Shown here piece after piece: positions 44,960-54,277 of a stretch of DNA of 64,000 nucleotides (positions are counted from its first letter, which is position 1; every line of letters starts with the position of its first letter). The notes under the pieces were generated by a model, which was not told the origin of the DNA, did no database searches, and saw nothing but the letters and a program-made list of their open reading frames with translations. The position numbers and the translations under genes are program-made. Source of the stretch: Nitrospirales bacterium (GTDB lineage: Bacteria; Nitrospirota; Nitrospiria; Nitrospirales; UBA8639); assembly GCA_029261355.1 (NCBI GenBank), contig JAJDBM010000002.1, positions 88,868 through 152,867 of the forward strand, read 5' to 3'.

Positions 44960-45013
44960 TGGTTATTGTTTTTGACGGGCAACGGGATGCGAGGGGCAGA
45001 AAACTAAGTTGAA

Positions 45014-47707
45014 TTACCCCATTGTATGAGAGCAGGATTGGAGTGGAACAGGCGGGAGTTTTTGTTCGTGAATATTCCAGGTTTGCTTTTCAAATAAGGC
45101 TTGCATTCGTGATGGGTACGGTAGAGCGGAGTCTGGAAGTACATGGGCTTGAGTCGTAGAAAGTGGAGTGCGTGATTCGTTGAATGCTAGTGGACTGAGT
45201 AAAAATCCACCAGGTGCTGGCGCTGGGGTAGAATCTGCATTTTTCACCATACTACTAAACTGTCCACTTTTCTGTGACGCACAGGCTTCAGCATATAACG
45301 CTGCGGCTTTTACGATATCTTCTGGTAGGGGGCCAATCGCTTCACTCAACTGTTGAATGGGGGCTCGAATATCGATCGTCCCATTGCCACCAAACTGTGA
45401 CGAGGCATCCACATTACTAAACGGATCAACCAAAACAGCCAAATTGGCAATGATGGTAATGGGTCCTCCATCTCCAGACACTGCGGTGCTCAGAATGTTG
45501 CTGTTTTGAATGATGACAAAGTCTGGGTCTATAGTGATTTTGCCAGCAGATTCTGAGCCTTCTAGCACTTGACTTGTCACGTTACTATTGGTGATTTGAA
45601 TCATATCCTCAGCGGTCAATTTAATGTTGCCACCTAAGGCATTCTCGGCCTTGGTTGATACGGTACTGTCTGTCATGTGAATAGATTGGGTTGCCGTAAG
45701 GTTGATATCTCCAGCAACACCCGCTCCTGTTTTTATAGAGGTGCTCTCGGCCGTTATTGTCCCGCCTTCAGTCAGGTTTAGGTTATTGGCAGAAATAGTA
45801 ATATTGCCCCCGTTTCCTGTGGCACTCGTGCTGGCTATAACTTTCCCGCCTGTGTTGGCCGAAAAGCTATCCGTGAGTTCGATGTTAATATTGCCGGCAT
45901 TACCAGATGATTTGGCTTCCGAGGTGATGAAGCTTTCGTCTGCCAAGGTGAGGTTGTCTGCAGTTATGATTAAATTTCCGCCCTGACCAGACCCTTGTGT
46001 TTCTGTTGTGATAAAACTTTCTCCAGTAAGAGAAATGTCCTTAGCTCTAATGGTTGTATCTGCTGCATCGACAGAATTTTCTGAAATCACGTCAATAAAA
46101 GAAGTTTTCGAGAGGCTCAAGTCGCCGCTAAGGGAGATGTTTACTCCCTCCGCTTGCTGTTGGGAAAAATTCACCACTGCTATAGCGGCAATACTGTTTA
46201 TCTTCATATTTGTGGCTCTAATATCGATTGACCCTCCTGTTCCGTTGCCATTGATTCGTGAAAAGACAGCTGAGAAATTGTTAATTATGACATCCCCTTT
46301 TTCTACTGCGATATTTATCTTTCCGGCATTTCCGTTCGCGAATGATTGGGTGGTAATGGCTGAAGAATCTGTTAGAGACAAATCGCTGTTTTCAACAAGA
46401 ACATTAATATTTCCAGCATTGCCACTGCTGAAAGAATCGGTAGTAATAGTGGAAAAGCCTACATTGAGGCTTTTTTTGATATTCAAGTCGATATTCCCAG
46501 CATGACCCGTACTTTCGGTCTTACTTTGAAGTAATGAAAAACTTTGAGTTAATGCGTTAGCCTTCATGTGAATGCCACCTGAGCTTATTCCTGACTCTGA
46601 ATCGCCTGTGACGTTGGTTTGAAGTCGTGATCGAGTAATCATCACATCATCTGTCATCTCAATATCGATGCCGTTTCCAATCTCACCGACGTCAGATCCA
46701 GTGACATTAGCCGAGATTTGTGCGTCTTCAATGGTCAGTTGACCACCTCTCAGTACAATTGTCCCACCACCATAGCCGCTTGTGTTGATATGCGCACCTT
46801 GATCGATGGTCATGGTGCCGAGTTGCACGGGGTTTGCAATAACGTCACTCTGAGCATTTAGTCCTTGAGCGGACAAGGTGTCGATGTAGACAGCAATCTG
46901 TTCGATGGCAGGTGCTTGAGCGGACCCAATGCTCACGAGATTGATTTGGCCGTTCTGATGTTCGAACGTTCCTCCGCGTATGATGATGCCATCAACTATA
47001 TCTCCACCTGTCATGGCATCTCTGCCTACTAATGTTACGGCGTCGCCGTTCACAACGGTTAACCCTTCAACGCGCATGGTGCTCTGGGTATCGGCGTTGA
47101 GCATCGGTGGGGTCGCACCTAAAAATCCGAAGGCTTCAGGTGCAGCAGCGGTCAGCACTGTGTTTTTATCCAAACTGGCATAGAAACGGTCCCCATCTTC
47201 TAGTTGAATATAATCTGCGTTACTCGCATAAAAGGAGCCCTTGATATCGAGAGTGGCGTTCTCTCCAAAGATTACCCCGTTGGGATTCAGGAGAAACAGA
47301 TTGGCGTTGTCGATCGTTGAAGCCAATGTGCCATCTATCTGAGAGGCATGAGTCCCTGTGACGCGACTGAGAATATTGGCAATCGAATCTGGGCCAGTAA
47401 AGGTTGCGCTTTTACCAGCTCCGATGCTGAGCTCAGTAAAACTATGAAAGAGATTATTCCCGACTGTGGTTCCGAGATCATGAGTAATCAAATGGTCGGT
47501 GGTGGTGGCACCGTCGGACAGCGTTTGGCCATTGGGCAAGGACCCTGACCCAACGGCTCCTGAGGGGCCACCAAGTGAACCATCGAGAATGACTTGCGCC
47601 TGGCTCGTTGACGTGGAGAATAAGGCGACGACGAATACAACAGACGCAAAAGAACTGAGCCATTTTTTGTAGGATTTGAGATGTTTTGATAGGGAGGAAA
47701 GACTCAT
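45014..47707 (-). CDS. TPS/haemagglutinin-domain exoprotein 1
   Basis: This 897-residue protein has an extended signal peptide (cleaved near STSQAQV) and an N-terminal two-partner-secretion domain: NNLFHSFTELSIGAGKSATF, NILSRVTG and the hallmark FLLNPNGVIFGENATLDIKG. A long right-handed beta-helix of repeats such as LTADNLTLADESFITSEAKS-like units follows. It ends with LYAEACASQKSGQFSS and a C-terminal tail. It is a surface or secreted adhesin-like protein of the filamentous haemagglutinin type. No TpsB transporter is in the window. It is paralogous to 51442-54096. Confidence 0.9.
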   Translation of the reverse strand: MSLSSLSKHLKSYKKWLSSFASVVFVVALFSTSTSQAQVILDGSLGGPSGAVGSGSLPNGQTLSDGATTTDHLITHDLGTTVGNNLFHSFTELSIGAGKSATFTGPDSIANILSRVTGTHASQIDGTLASTIDNANLFLLNPNGVIFGENATLDIKGSFYASNADYIQLEDGDRFYASLDKNTVLTAAAPEAFGFLGATPPMLNADTQSTMRVEGLTVVNGDAVTLVGRDAMTGGDIVDGIIIRGGTFEHQNGQINLVSIGSAQAPAIEQIAVYIDTLSAQGLNAQSDVIANPVQLGTMTIDQGAHINTSGYGGGTIVLRGGQLTIEDAQISANVTGSDVGEIGNGIDIEMTDDVMITRSRLQTNVTGDSESGISSGGIHMKANALTQSFSLLQSKTESTGHAGNIDLNIKKSLNVGFSTITTDSFSSGNAGNINVLVENSDLSLTDSSAITTQSFANGNAGKINIAVEKGDVIINNFSAVFSRINGNGTGGSIDIRATNMKINSIAAIAVVNFSQQQAEGVNISLSGDLSLSKTSFIDVISENSVDAADTTIRAKDISLTGESFITTETQGSGQGGNLIITADNLTLADESFITSEAKSSGNAGNINIELTDSFSANTGGKVIASTSATGNGGNITISANNLNLTEGGTITAESTSIKTGAGVAGDINLTATQSIHMTDSTVSTKAENALGGNIKLTAEDMIQITNSNVTSQVLEGSESAGKITIDPDFVIIQNSNILSTAVSGDGGPITIIANLAVLVDPFSNVDASSQFGGNGTIDIRAPIQQLSEAIGPLPEDIVKAAALYAEACASQKSGQFSSMVKNADSTPAPAPGGFLLSPLAFNESRTPLSTTQAHVLPDSALPYPSRMQALFEKQTWNIHEQKLPPVPLQSCSHTMG

Positions 47708-48118
47708 GATGACTCACCCTTTGTGCGATTGGCCTTCTAGATAAGCCTAACTGAAGTCTGGAGCGAACAACAAGTTGAGAGAAGGGTAAGGAGGTGAAGG
47801 GTGAAGGGGCAGAGGTGTAGAGGGCAAAGACGGGAAGAGAGATACGGTTCACGCCTGCGCTACTTCGCCGGGGTGGCTACGTAGACTCAAAGCGTTTCGG
47901 CGAGCAGGCAGGAGCGATGATTCCAAGGTTTGTGGCGAAGGAGGAAAGCCAAGATGGTTCACTCTCTGGGAGTTCAGCGTTGTTTGGTCAAGAAAATATA
48001 TGTGTGTGAAGCAGATAGCGTGGAGGCGTGAGGCGCAAGACGAAGGAGGAAAGACGAGATTTACGCTTCCCTCTTATTTCTTACACCTCACGTTTCACGC
48101 CTGATATGTCTTCAGCTT

Positions 48119-48151
48119 GGTGCGGGAGCCACCCTGACTCCAGTGAATGTG
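48119..48151 (+). repeat. Inverted repeat flanking the Cys-rich peptide gene, left arm
   Basis: GGTGCGGGAGCCACCCTGAC and the following bases to GAATGTG are repeated in inverted orientation at 48414-48442, with 21 identical bases plus a shared GAATGTG. Together the arms enclose the 60-codon peptide gene and little else. Confidence 0.75.
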
Positions 48152-48190
48152 AAAACAAAAAGTTACAACAATGCTAGGTTCTTGTGCTTT

Positions 48191-48373
48191 TTAGCAACAG
48201 GTACAACCCCATGGCATATTGGGAATACAGGATCCAGTAATTGGATGTCGCATACAACACGTCGCTGGACTGACCGTGCCATGGGTGCTGGTCAGTCTTT
48301 CATTGGATGAACTTTGAAACCTGTCACTCGATTGATAGAGTGATTGTTCTGCGGAAAAGCTTGGCATATTCAT
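48191..48373 (-). CDS. Candidate RiPP precursor peptide with six C-terminal cysteines
   Basis: The 60-residue product starts MNMPSFSAEQSLYQSSDRFQ, is serine-rich to about residue 37, and ends with a core-like TCCMRHPITGSCIPNMPWGC followed by TCC. A strong ribosome binding site (AAAGGAG) is 7 nt upstream of the ATG. Leader-plus-cysteine-rich-tail architecture, its position after a PatG-C-like gene and a cytoplasmic subtilase gene, and the flanking inverted repeats suggest a ribosomally made, modified peptide. No heterocyclase or LanM-like enzyme is visible, so the modification is unknown. It could also be an unmodified disulfide peptide or metal-binding protein. Confidence 0.6.
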   Translation of the reverse strand: MNMPSFSAEQSLYQSSDRFQSSSNERLTSTHGTVSPATCCMRHPITGSCIPNMPWGCTCC

Positions 48374-48413
48374 ATGATGATCTCCTTTCTAGAGATTGAG
48401 GATGATCTCCGCG

Positions 48414-48442
48414 CACATTCAAGTCAGGGTGGCTCCCGCACC
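48414..48442 (-). repeat. Inverted repeat flanking the Cys-rich peptide gene, right arm
   Basis: Reverse complement of the arm at 48119-48151. It sits between the peptide's ribosome binding site and the end of the PatG-like gene. Close by, GATGATCTCC occurs twice (48375 and 48401 regions) as a direct repeat. Confidence 0.75.
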
Positions 48443-48515
48443 GATTTTGATTTACGCCTCTGAGTTGTTCTTCCCTAATGATCTCGTAATTAGGGGCAAC
48501 TGCTCTTCACGTCTC

Positions 48516-49481
48516 TTAGGGATATTGATCGTACACATAATATGGTGCCAATTTCGAGACGAGAAATGGGAATTCTTCTGTGACGTCAATGCGGACAAAG
48601 AACTTTTGTGTTGTGCCGATTTGTTGGTTGGTGTACAGGAAAATCGCATCGACGACTTTTCGAGCACCACTTAACCGTGATGGCCGTACCTGGACATCGG
48701 TTAATAAGCACTTTTCTTTTTCCAATTCCCATGCCTTGAGATAAATGAGCGGATCGCGCACGGTTAAATAGTTCAACGCTCGATATTCATCAGTCGATCC
48801 TGTGTTATCTGCCATTTGTTTGATCTGTTGAAAGAGTTTGGTCGCGGCCTGTTTGAGGCTGGTAAATTCTTTGTCTGCCATCTTCTCTGGTTTCGGCAAA
48901 TTGCCCATGAAGCTTTCCATATCAAACGAGTAAAGTTGATCGAAGACGACGATCGGCACCATAAGGCCATTACACATATCTGGTGGCGCGATGGGGCCTT
49001 TGACGCCAATGACGACATCTATCATGGCGCAGGTCAGATCGGTTGCTCGCGGCATCGGTCGTAAGGTATCGATCAGGAATGAGAGGTCCGCGGAATCGCG
49101 TGGTTGGAGGATATAGGTCTCTAAGCCCTCGACGGTCAGGACCCAACAGAGTTGACGTGCCAGGTAGCGATTTTCTGGTTTTTGTAGCATGGCGTGCAAG
49201 GCTTGATGGTCGATGAGGCCTGCGGCTTGGGCGTTGCCCGGGGTTTGAAAGCATTCTTTCTCAACGGACAGGTTGGGAAACCGTGGTGTGACTTTTCCCA
49301 TGACATAGACATAACTCGCGGGGGTCGTGCCTCTACTTCCTGTTTGTTTGGGGTCGCACCCACAACTTCCTTGCGGCGCGACGGTTGTTGCCGAGTTGTT
49401 GAGTGAGGCGACGGCGGGTGCTGGCTCACTTTGATACCGATGTGCTTCTTGTGTGAGCCCTGGTGCATCATTTTGCTCCAT
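48516..49481 (-). CDS. PatG-C-terminal-like protein (cyanobactin maturation type)
   Basis: The N-terminus of this 321-residue protein (about 1-55) is low-complexity and includes QGSCGCDPKQTGS. The main domain then begins YVYVMGKVTPRFPNLSVEKE and continues with YLARQLCWVLTVEGLETYIL, IGVKGPIAPPDMCNGLMVPI, VRPSRLSGARKVVDAIFLYT and FFVRIDVTEEFPFLVSKLAP. This resembles the C-terminal domain of PatG-type cyanobactin proteases; the recognition is by memory of that pattern. The protease part is encoded separately by the gene just upstream, so PatA/PatG functions appear split. An AGGGAG sequence lies about 9 nt before ATG 49481. Confidence 0.7.
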   Translation of the reverse strand: MEQNDAPGLTQEAHRYQSEPAPAVASLNNSATTVAPQGSCGCDPKQTGSRGTTPASYVYVMGKVTPRFPNLSVEKECFQTPGNAQAAGLIDHQALHAMLQKPENRYLARQLCWVLTVEGLETYILQPRDSADLSFLIDTLRPMPRATDLTCAMIDVVIGVKGPIAPPDMCNGLMVPIVVFDQLYSFDMESFMGNLPKPEKMADKEFTSLKQAATKLFQQIKQMADNTGSTDEYRALNYLTVRDPLIYLKAWELEKEKCLLTDVQVRPSRLSGARKVVDAIFLYTNQQIGTTQKFFVRIDVTEEFPFLVSKLAPYYVYDQYP

Positions 49482-49617
49482 AGTCTGCTTCTCCCTTTCT
49501 GATGATTGAATAATGATAGTGCGTAAGAGTGTTCATGTTTTCGTGTCTCGCGACCACGAGGCCACGAATAGATTCGACTGCTGAATGACTTGCTGTGATA
49601 GAGAGTTTTTCATGACG

Positions 49618-50520
49618 TCAATTCCGAGAGCTCTGTGCATTCAGATTGTGGTATGCAGCCTCGGCATCGAGTAACGGTGGCACGACGGACTTGCGTCTTC
49701 CTCCCGTTGTTTGCATCACGGCAGATTTCAATTGCTCTACGGTTGCTGATGGGAAGAGTGCCCACAAGAGGGCGATGGTGCCAGTGACAAAGGGTGCGGC
49801 CGCACTCGTTCCGCTGAATGTGTAGGACGTGTCGCTGGGTCCGAGACTGGTAATGTGTTCGCCTGGTGCTCCGAGTCCTTGGCGGCCAATGGAGGGGCCT
49901 AGATTCGACAGATCGAGTGGTCGTCCTTTGAGACTGTAGGCCATCACCGGAATGATGGCTCTATGTTGTGTGAGCACGGTTCCTCCCATGCTGCCTTGAT
50001 TGCCGGTTGCGGCGATGAGAATGGTCCGTCGACTGGCGGCGAAATCGAGTGCATCCTGGAGTTGGCGTTGTCCCTGTGCTGTGGGTGTCCCAATCGCGAG
50101 ACTCAAGTTGACGATGCGCGCGCCGCTTTGGACTGTTTCAATGATGGCTGCGGCAAGATGTTCAGGCGTGGTAGTTGGCATGGCCCCATTGTCCTTAGTC
50201 GCTTCAGGGAAAATAGGGCGGATGAGCAATGTACAATCGGGACAGATTGCGGGCGCCCCCGAGGTTCGCGTGGCATTCAAGATGCCCGCGACAAAGGTGC
50301 CATGAATGCAGGCCAGACTGCTGGGGATCGTACAAGTGCCCGTTTGTGTTCCTTGAATTTCTCGAATATTGGATATTGTAAGATTTGCATGCTGGGTCAT
50401 GACGGGACCGTCGATGAGGCCGACGAGGATCTCAGGTCTCCCACTCGTTTGCTCCATGAGCCTGTTGAGTTTAATGAGCTGTAATGGTGTCATTGCGTGG
50501 CTGCCTGTGTGTCCATTCAC
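49618..50520 (-). CDS. S8 subtilase, PatA/PatG-protease-like, cytoplasmic
   Basis: The ~300-residue serine protease has the full triad: the aspartate in ILVGLIDGPV, the histidine in CIHGTFVAGIL and the serine in YTFSGTSAAAPFVTGTIALL. The oxyanion asparagine is in IAATGNQGSMGG. The segment GAPAICPDCTLLIRPIFPE is typical of PatA/PatG-like subtilases. There is no signal peptide or prodomain, so it should act inside the cell, as RiPP leader proteases do. The frame starts at GTG 50520; ATG 50493 is an equally good start. It heads a three-gene minus-strand run ending in the Cys-rich peptide. Confidence 0.85.
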   Translation of the reverse strand: MNGHTGSHAMTPLQLIKLNRLMEQTSGRPEILVGLIDGPVMTQHANLTISNIREIQGTQTGTCTIPSSLACIHGTFVAGILNATRTSGAPAICPDCTLLIRPIFPEATKDNGAMPTTTPEHLAAAIIETVQSGARIVNLSLAIGTPTAQGQRQLQDALDFAASRRTILIAATGNQGSMGGTVLTQHRAIIPVMAYSLKGRPLDLSNLGPSIGRQGLGAPGEHITSLGPSDTSYTFSGTSAAAPFVTGTIALLWALFPSATVEQLKSAVMQTTGGRRKSVVPPLLDAEAAYHNLNAQSSRN

Positions 50521-51141
50521 TAATTGTGAGATTTATTTGCTGTGTGGCACTGTGTTTTCACGTAATTCTGACTGAGCGACATCAGCGCGAACGTTTCGTG
50601 GAGGTTGTTGCAGATCTCACCATCTATGCCTGAGGACAGATGCCGGGTCTGACGTTGGTGAGTTGGTCGAAGAGGGAGATACAACGAGGGCAAAACGTAT
50701 AATGAAGACGGGGACCAATCTATAAGAACTGTGCCCTGAGTATCGGGAGTATGTGACGACGACTCACTTCATTTTTTAACCAACCGCACGTTCCACGTTG
50801 TACGTGTTTTTCTAGTCTTAGTCAATTTCTGTTTCCAATAGTTACAACGCAAATTCGATGCCTCTTTTGCGGGGGAACCATCCTAACACGTAAAGACTTG
50901 GCGCATCGGTTTTCGCCAAACATGAGGAGAGGGGAAGAGGGAGCGTCTCGCGTCCCGAGAAGGATACTGTAGGTACACTTTTAGATACATGTATTTGTGT
51001 TCAGACAAAATTTTTGCCCTTAGTAGCCTGCCGAAAGAGGCTCACGTAGGGACAATGTCTCAATCATGCTTCTATATTACAGACGATCTTTTAGAGATCG
51101 TTGCGGTGCTAGGAGGAGGCTGGCCTATGAGTTTGTTTAAA

Positions 51142-51377
51142 GGGTACCTCTAAAAACCAGGGTTTTTTGTGAATGCAAGGAATCTACGCGCGCAAAACCA
51201 GAATGTATGGGCCTTGACTACGATAGTGGGGCTACCCTCAATAAACTGATGAAGCCTCCATTGTGTGAGGGGGGGGGACAAGCTCTTGGTATTTTGATCA
51301 CAGGTAGCCAAGACATGAGGATTTGAGCACGAAGGTGACGCAGCATTCACGGGAAGGGACGGTATTTGGAGGTGACC
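51142..51377 (-). mobile_element. Family A MITE-like element, copy 3 with central insert (236 bp)
   Basis: Ends are GGGTACCTCTAAAAACC and GGTCACCTCCAAATACC (opposite strands). Oriented opposite to copies 1 and 2, it shares their outer ~70 bp on each side but has about 95 extra bases in the middle, including a run of nine C/G. It lies in the ~920-bp gap between the subtilase and exoprotein 2 genes, which otherwise holds nothing supported. Confidence 0.7.
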
Positions 51378-51441
51378 TAAAGTTTTTTAGTTGTGTCTGG
51401 CCCCTACCTAGAAAAAGAATGTGGAAATTGAGTGGATTCGA

Positions 51442-54096
51442 TTAAGAACGGGAGTGAGAAATTGATGAACAACCTTGGGTCAGGTCTATTGGGAGGGTGG
51501 TATTGAGACGCTTCCAACTTGCATCATTTTGTCTGTCGTTAATAATGCCCAATCGTGAGGTAGTCGTTGTGGGGCTTTCTGAAGCTAAGCTTGAAAATGA
51601 CAACGGACTTGATAGAAAACCAGTAACTCCAGGAGGTGTGCCATGACTGCCTCTGAGAAAGCTACTAAATTTTCCATCTTTCTGAGCCGCACAGCGTGCT
51701 GCGAATAGGCCAGAGACCTTCAATATTTCCTCAGGCAGCTGTGCGATGGTCTCCCCAAGGTTTTGGATGGGTGCCCGGATATCAACTGTGCCACTACCAC
51801 CGAATTGTGATGACGTATCGATTGTACTAAACGGATCAATCAGAATTGCAGAGCTAGCGATCATCGTGACGTCTCCTCCATTTCCAATATTAGCACTTGT
51901 ATTGATAAGGCTATTTTGTATCACGATAAATTCAGGATCAATGTTAATGCTGCCCGCGTTCGCTGATCCTTGATCTACATCACTCGTAATTTGACTATTA
52001 GTGATTTGGATCAGGTTCTCAGCCTTGAGCGTGATGTTGCCGCCCAATGCTTTTTCTGCACTTGTCGATATTGTGCTGTCGCCAATTTGTACGATATCGC
52101 GTCCCTCAAGCGAGATATTGCCGGCGTCGCCAGCTTGATTGGCTAGAGACGAGCTTTGAGCAGTGACAGCTGCCTTATTAGAGAGCGAGACATTTGTTGC
52201 TGAGACGTTAATATTTCCACCATCTCCAGTTCCTGCTGCCGTAGCAAGAAGTTGTCCCTTATTGCTCAGCTCAAAATTTCCATCGAGGGTGACGGAAATA
52301 TCTCCCGCGCGCTCTGGCCCCAGAGACGAACTTCTGATGACGCCGTTATCAGTTATCTGAAGATTGTCTGCATTAACGATCACATTCCCACCTACTTCAG
52401 CAACTGATCGAGTTCGTATTCCTGTGAAATTGGGGGACACAAGTGGATTATCGGCGTTTTCAATACCCGTAATCACAATGTCCCTGGCTGTAATTGTTGT
52501 ATCACCCGCAGAACCGCAACTAGAACTTATGCAGCTGACATCGACGAGTGTCCCAATAAAGGCTCCTTCCCGAATATCTAAATCGCCGGTGAGCTGTAGA
52601 GATACACTACCAGCATTTCCCGGACCGCCTGTGCCAGATTGAATGACTGCGGTGTTTGCGAGGTTTAGACTGTCGGAATCGATAATAACATCACCTGCAT
52701 TTCCACTGCCTAGTACGAAAGAGAGAATATTTCCAAGGTCAACGAATACCTCACCTCCAGTGGTTGTAACCTCGATACTTCCGCTTCCACCAGTTCCTTG
52801 ATTCGAGGACGCAATGATTCCACCTATTACTGCTGCTCCTTCGATTCGTACATTATTCGAGGTCACGCGGATATTCCCTAGGTCTCCCGTTGAGGCTGAC
52901 TTACCCAAGCCCAAAATTCCAATCACGTCACCTTCAATTAACACGTCGCTCGCCTGGACCTCAATATCTCCTGTATTGCCTGATCCACCAGACGCAAAGG
53001 CACGAATTCCTGATATTCCATCGAAGACAAGATTTGGATTGAATACGCCACCACGCATAACAAGGTCTCCGCCAACCTCAATGTTAATTTTCGCTCCTTT
53101 CTGTGAGCCACTGAGCACGTCTGCTTGAATAAGTGACAAATTATCCATTAGCATATCGCCGTTTGTTTCGATGTGAATTTCTCCAGGAGTGGAACTCATC
53201 CCTGCAGGAGTATTACCGGGTGTTCCAGTGGTATCCGAAGAGATTTTCGCTGAATCCATCACAAGGGTTCCACTTCGGATAAACACTGTTCCCCCAACTT
53301 CCCCGTCGGTATTGATCCATGCATCATCAGAAAGACTAGACGTCCCAAGCTGAGCCGCATTGACTACGACTGTACTTTCTGAGTTGAATGTTACTTCGCC
53401 TGAAGACCTCAAGCTTGCAAATGTTATTTGTCCCGTTGGAGCTGTGATTGTGCCGCCTGTGACGTTGATATCTCCACCGATAACTGAAATGGTTTCCCCT
53501 ATGCTGACTTCCAGGTTGCTTCCATTAAACGAAATACTTGCAGGATTCCCTCCTAGAAATCCGAATGCCGCAGGTGGGGCAGAAGTCAGGATGCTTTGAG
53601 TGTCTAAGTCGGCGTAAAAAATTCCATCAGTTCCTAAGCTAATGAAATCGGCTGTGCTTACATAAAACGAACCAGCTACGTTCAGAGATGCAGTTGGGCC
53701 AAACACTACACCGGCGGGGTTGAATAAGAACAGGTTAGCAGCACCAAATCCTGTGGTTTGAATTGTTCCGAAAATATCCGAAGCATCCCCTCCTGTCACT
53801 CGGTTCAAGATATTCTCAGTTGCTAGTCCACTGTCATTGAGGAAATTGGCGATATCTCCCTCACCCACACTAAACTGACTCAAGCTATGAAACAGATTGG
53901 AGCCGTTGCCTGGTCTAGTCCCACCAATAATGTCATGGGACCCTGCATTAGAAGTCACTGATGTGCCTAGCGTTCCATCACCAGTAATGATTGTGTTTAC
54001 TTGTGCTATGGCGCTGGCGAGCATGCACCCAATCAAGACTAGAGATACCGGAAGTAATTGGGAAAGCTTTATACCTATTGGCCGTAGCTCGATCAT
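51442..54096 (-). CDS. TPS/haemagglutinin-domain exoprotein 2
   Basis: This 884-residue paralogue of the exoprotein at 45014-47707 has a signal segment ending near AIAQVNT and a TPS domain: GSNLFHSLSQFSVGEGDIAN, NILNRVTGGDASDIFGTI and FLFNPAGVVFGPTASLNVAG. A long beta-helical region of glycine- and serine-rich repeats follows. The C-terminal block LFAARCAAQKDGKFSSFLRG matches LYAEACASQKSGQFSS in the other protein, so both share the same C-terminal module. Likely secreted through an Omp85/FhaC-type partner encoded elsewhere. Confidence 0.9.
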   Translation of the reverse strand: MIELRPIGIKLSQLLPVSLVLIGCMLASAIAQVNTIITGDGTLGTSVTSNAGSHDIIGGTRPGNGSNLFHSLSQFSVGEGDIANFLNDSGLATENILNRVTGGDASDIFGTIQTTGFGAANLFLFNPAGVVFGPTASLNVAGSFYVSTADFISLGTDGIFYADLDTQSILTSAPPAAFGFLGGNPASISFNGSNLEVSIGETISVIGGDINVTGGTITAPTGQITFASLRSSGEVTFNSESTVVVNAAQLGTSSLSDDAWINTDGEVGGTVFIRSGTLVMDSAKISSDTTGTPGNTPAGMSSTPGEIHIETNGDMLMDNLSLIQADVLSGSQKGAKINIEVGGDLVMRGGVFNPNLVFDGISGIRAFASGGSGNTGDIEVQASDVLIEGDVIGILGLGKSASTGDLGNIRVTSNNVRIEGAAVIGGIIASSNQGTGGSGSIEVTTTGGEVFVDLGNILSFVLGSGNAGDVIIDSDSLNLANTAVIQSGTGGPGNAGSVSLQLTGDLDIREGAFIGTLVDVSCISSSCGSAGDTTITARDIVITGIENADNPLVSPNFTGIRTRSVAEVGGNVIVNADNLQITDNGVIRSSSLGPERAGDISVTLDGNFELSNKGQLLATAAGTGDGGNINVSATNVSLSNKAAVTAQSSSLANQAGDAGNISLEGRDIVQIGDSTISTSAEKALGGNITLKAENLIQITNSQITSDVDQGSANAGSINIDPEFIVIQNSLINTSANIGNGGDVTMIASSAILIDPFSTIDTSSQFGGSGTVDIRAPIQNLGETIAQLPEEILKVSGLFAARCAAQKDGKFSSFLRGSHGTPPGVTGFLSSPLSFSSLASESPTTTTSRLGIINDRQNDASWKRLNTTLPIDLTQGCSSISHSRS

Positions 54097-54277
54097 GTGC
54101 AGACCTTATCCCATTAATCGAGACGGATGATTGAAGCCGCTTCTTGGTTCCAGGACATTTATGGCGGTAAAAAAGAGGTATTCTTTCAAGTCATTGTTGC
54201 TCGATACGAAGTTATTTGTAAGATACTGACTTTCCTGATCCACTAGATAGACTAAAATCGGGAATCGTTTACGACTT

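Noticed and set aside
45702..46505. Long plus-strand frames opposite exoprotein 1
   Set aside because: Antisense to beta-helical repeats, where low-complexity codon use keeps the opposite strand open.
47478..47852. 124-codon minus-strand frame at the start of exoprotein 1
   Set aside because: Overlaps the well-supported TPS signal region in another frame and has no protein-like pattern.
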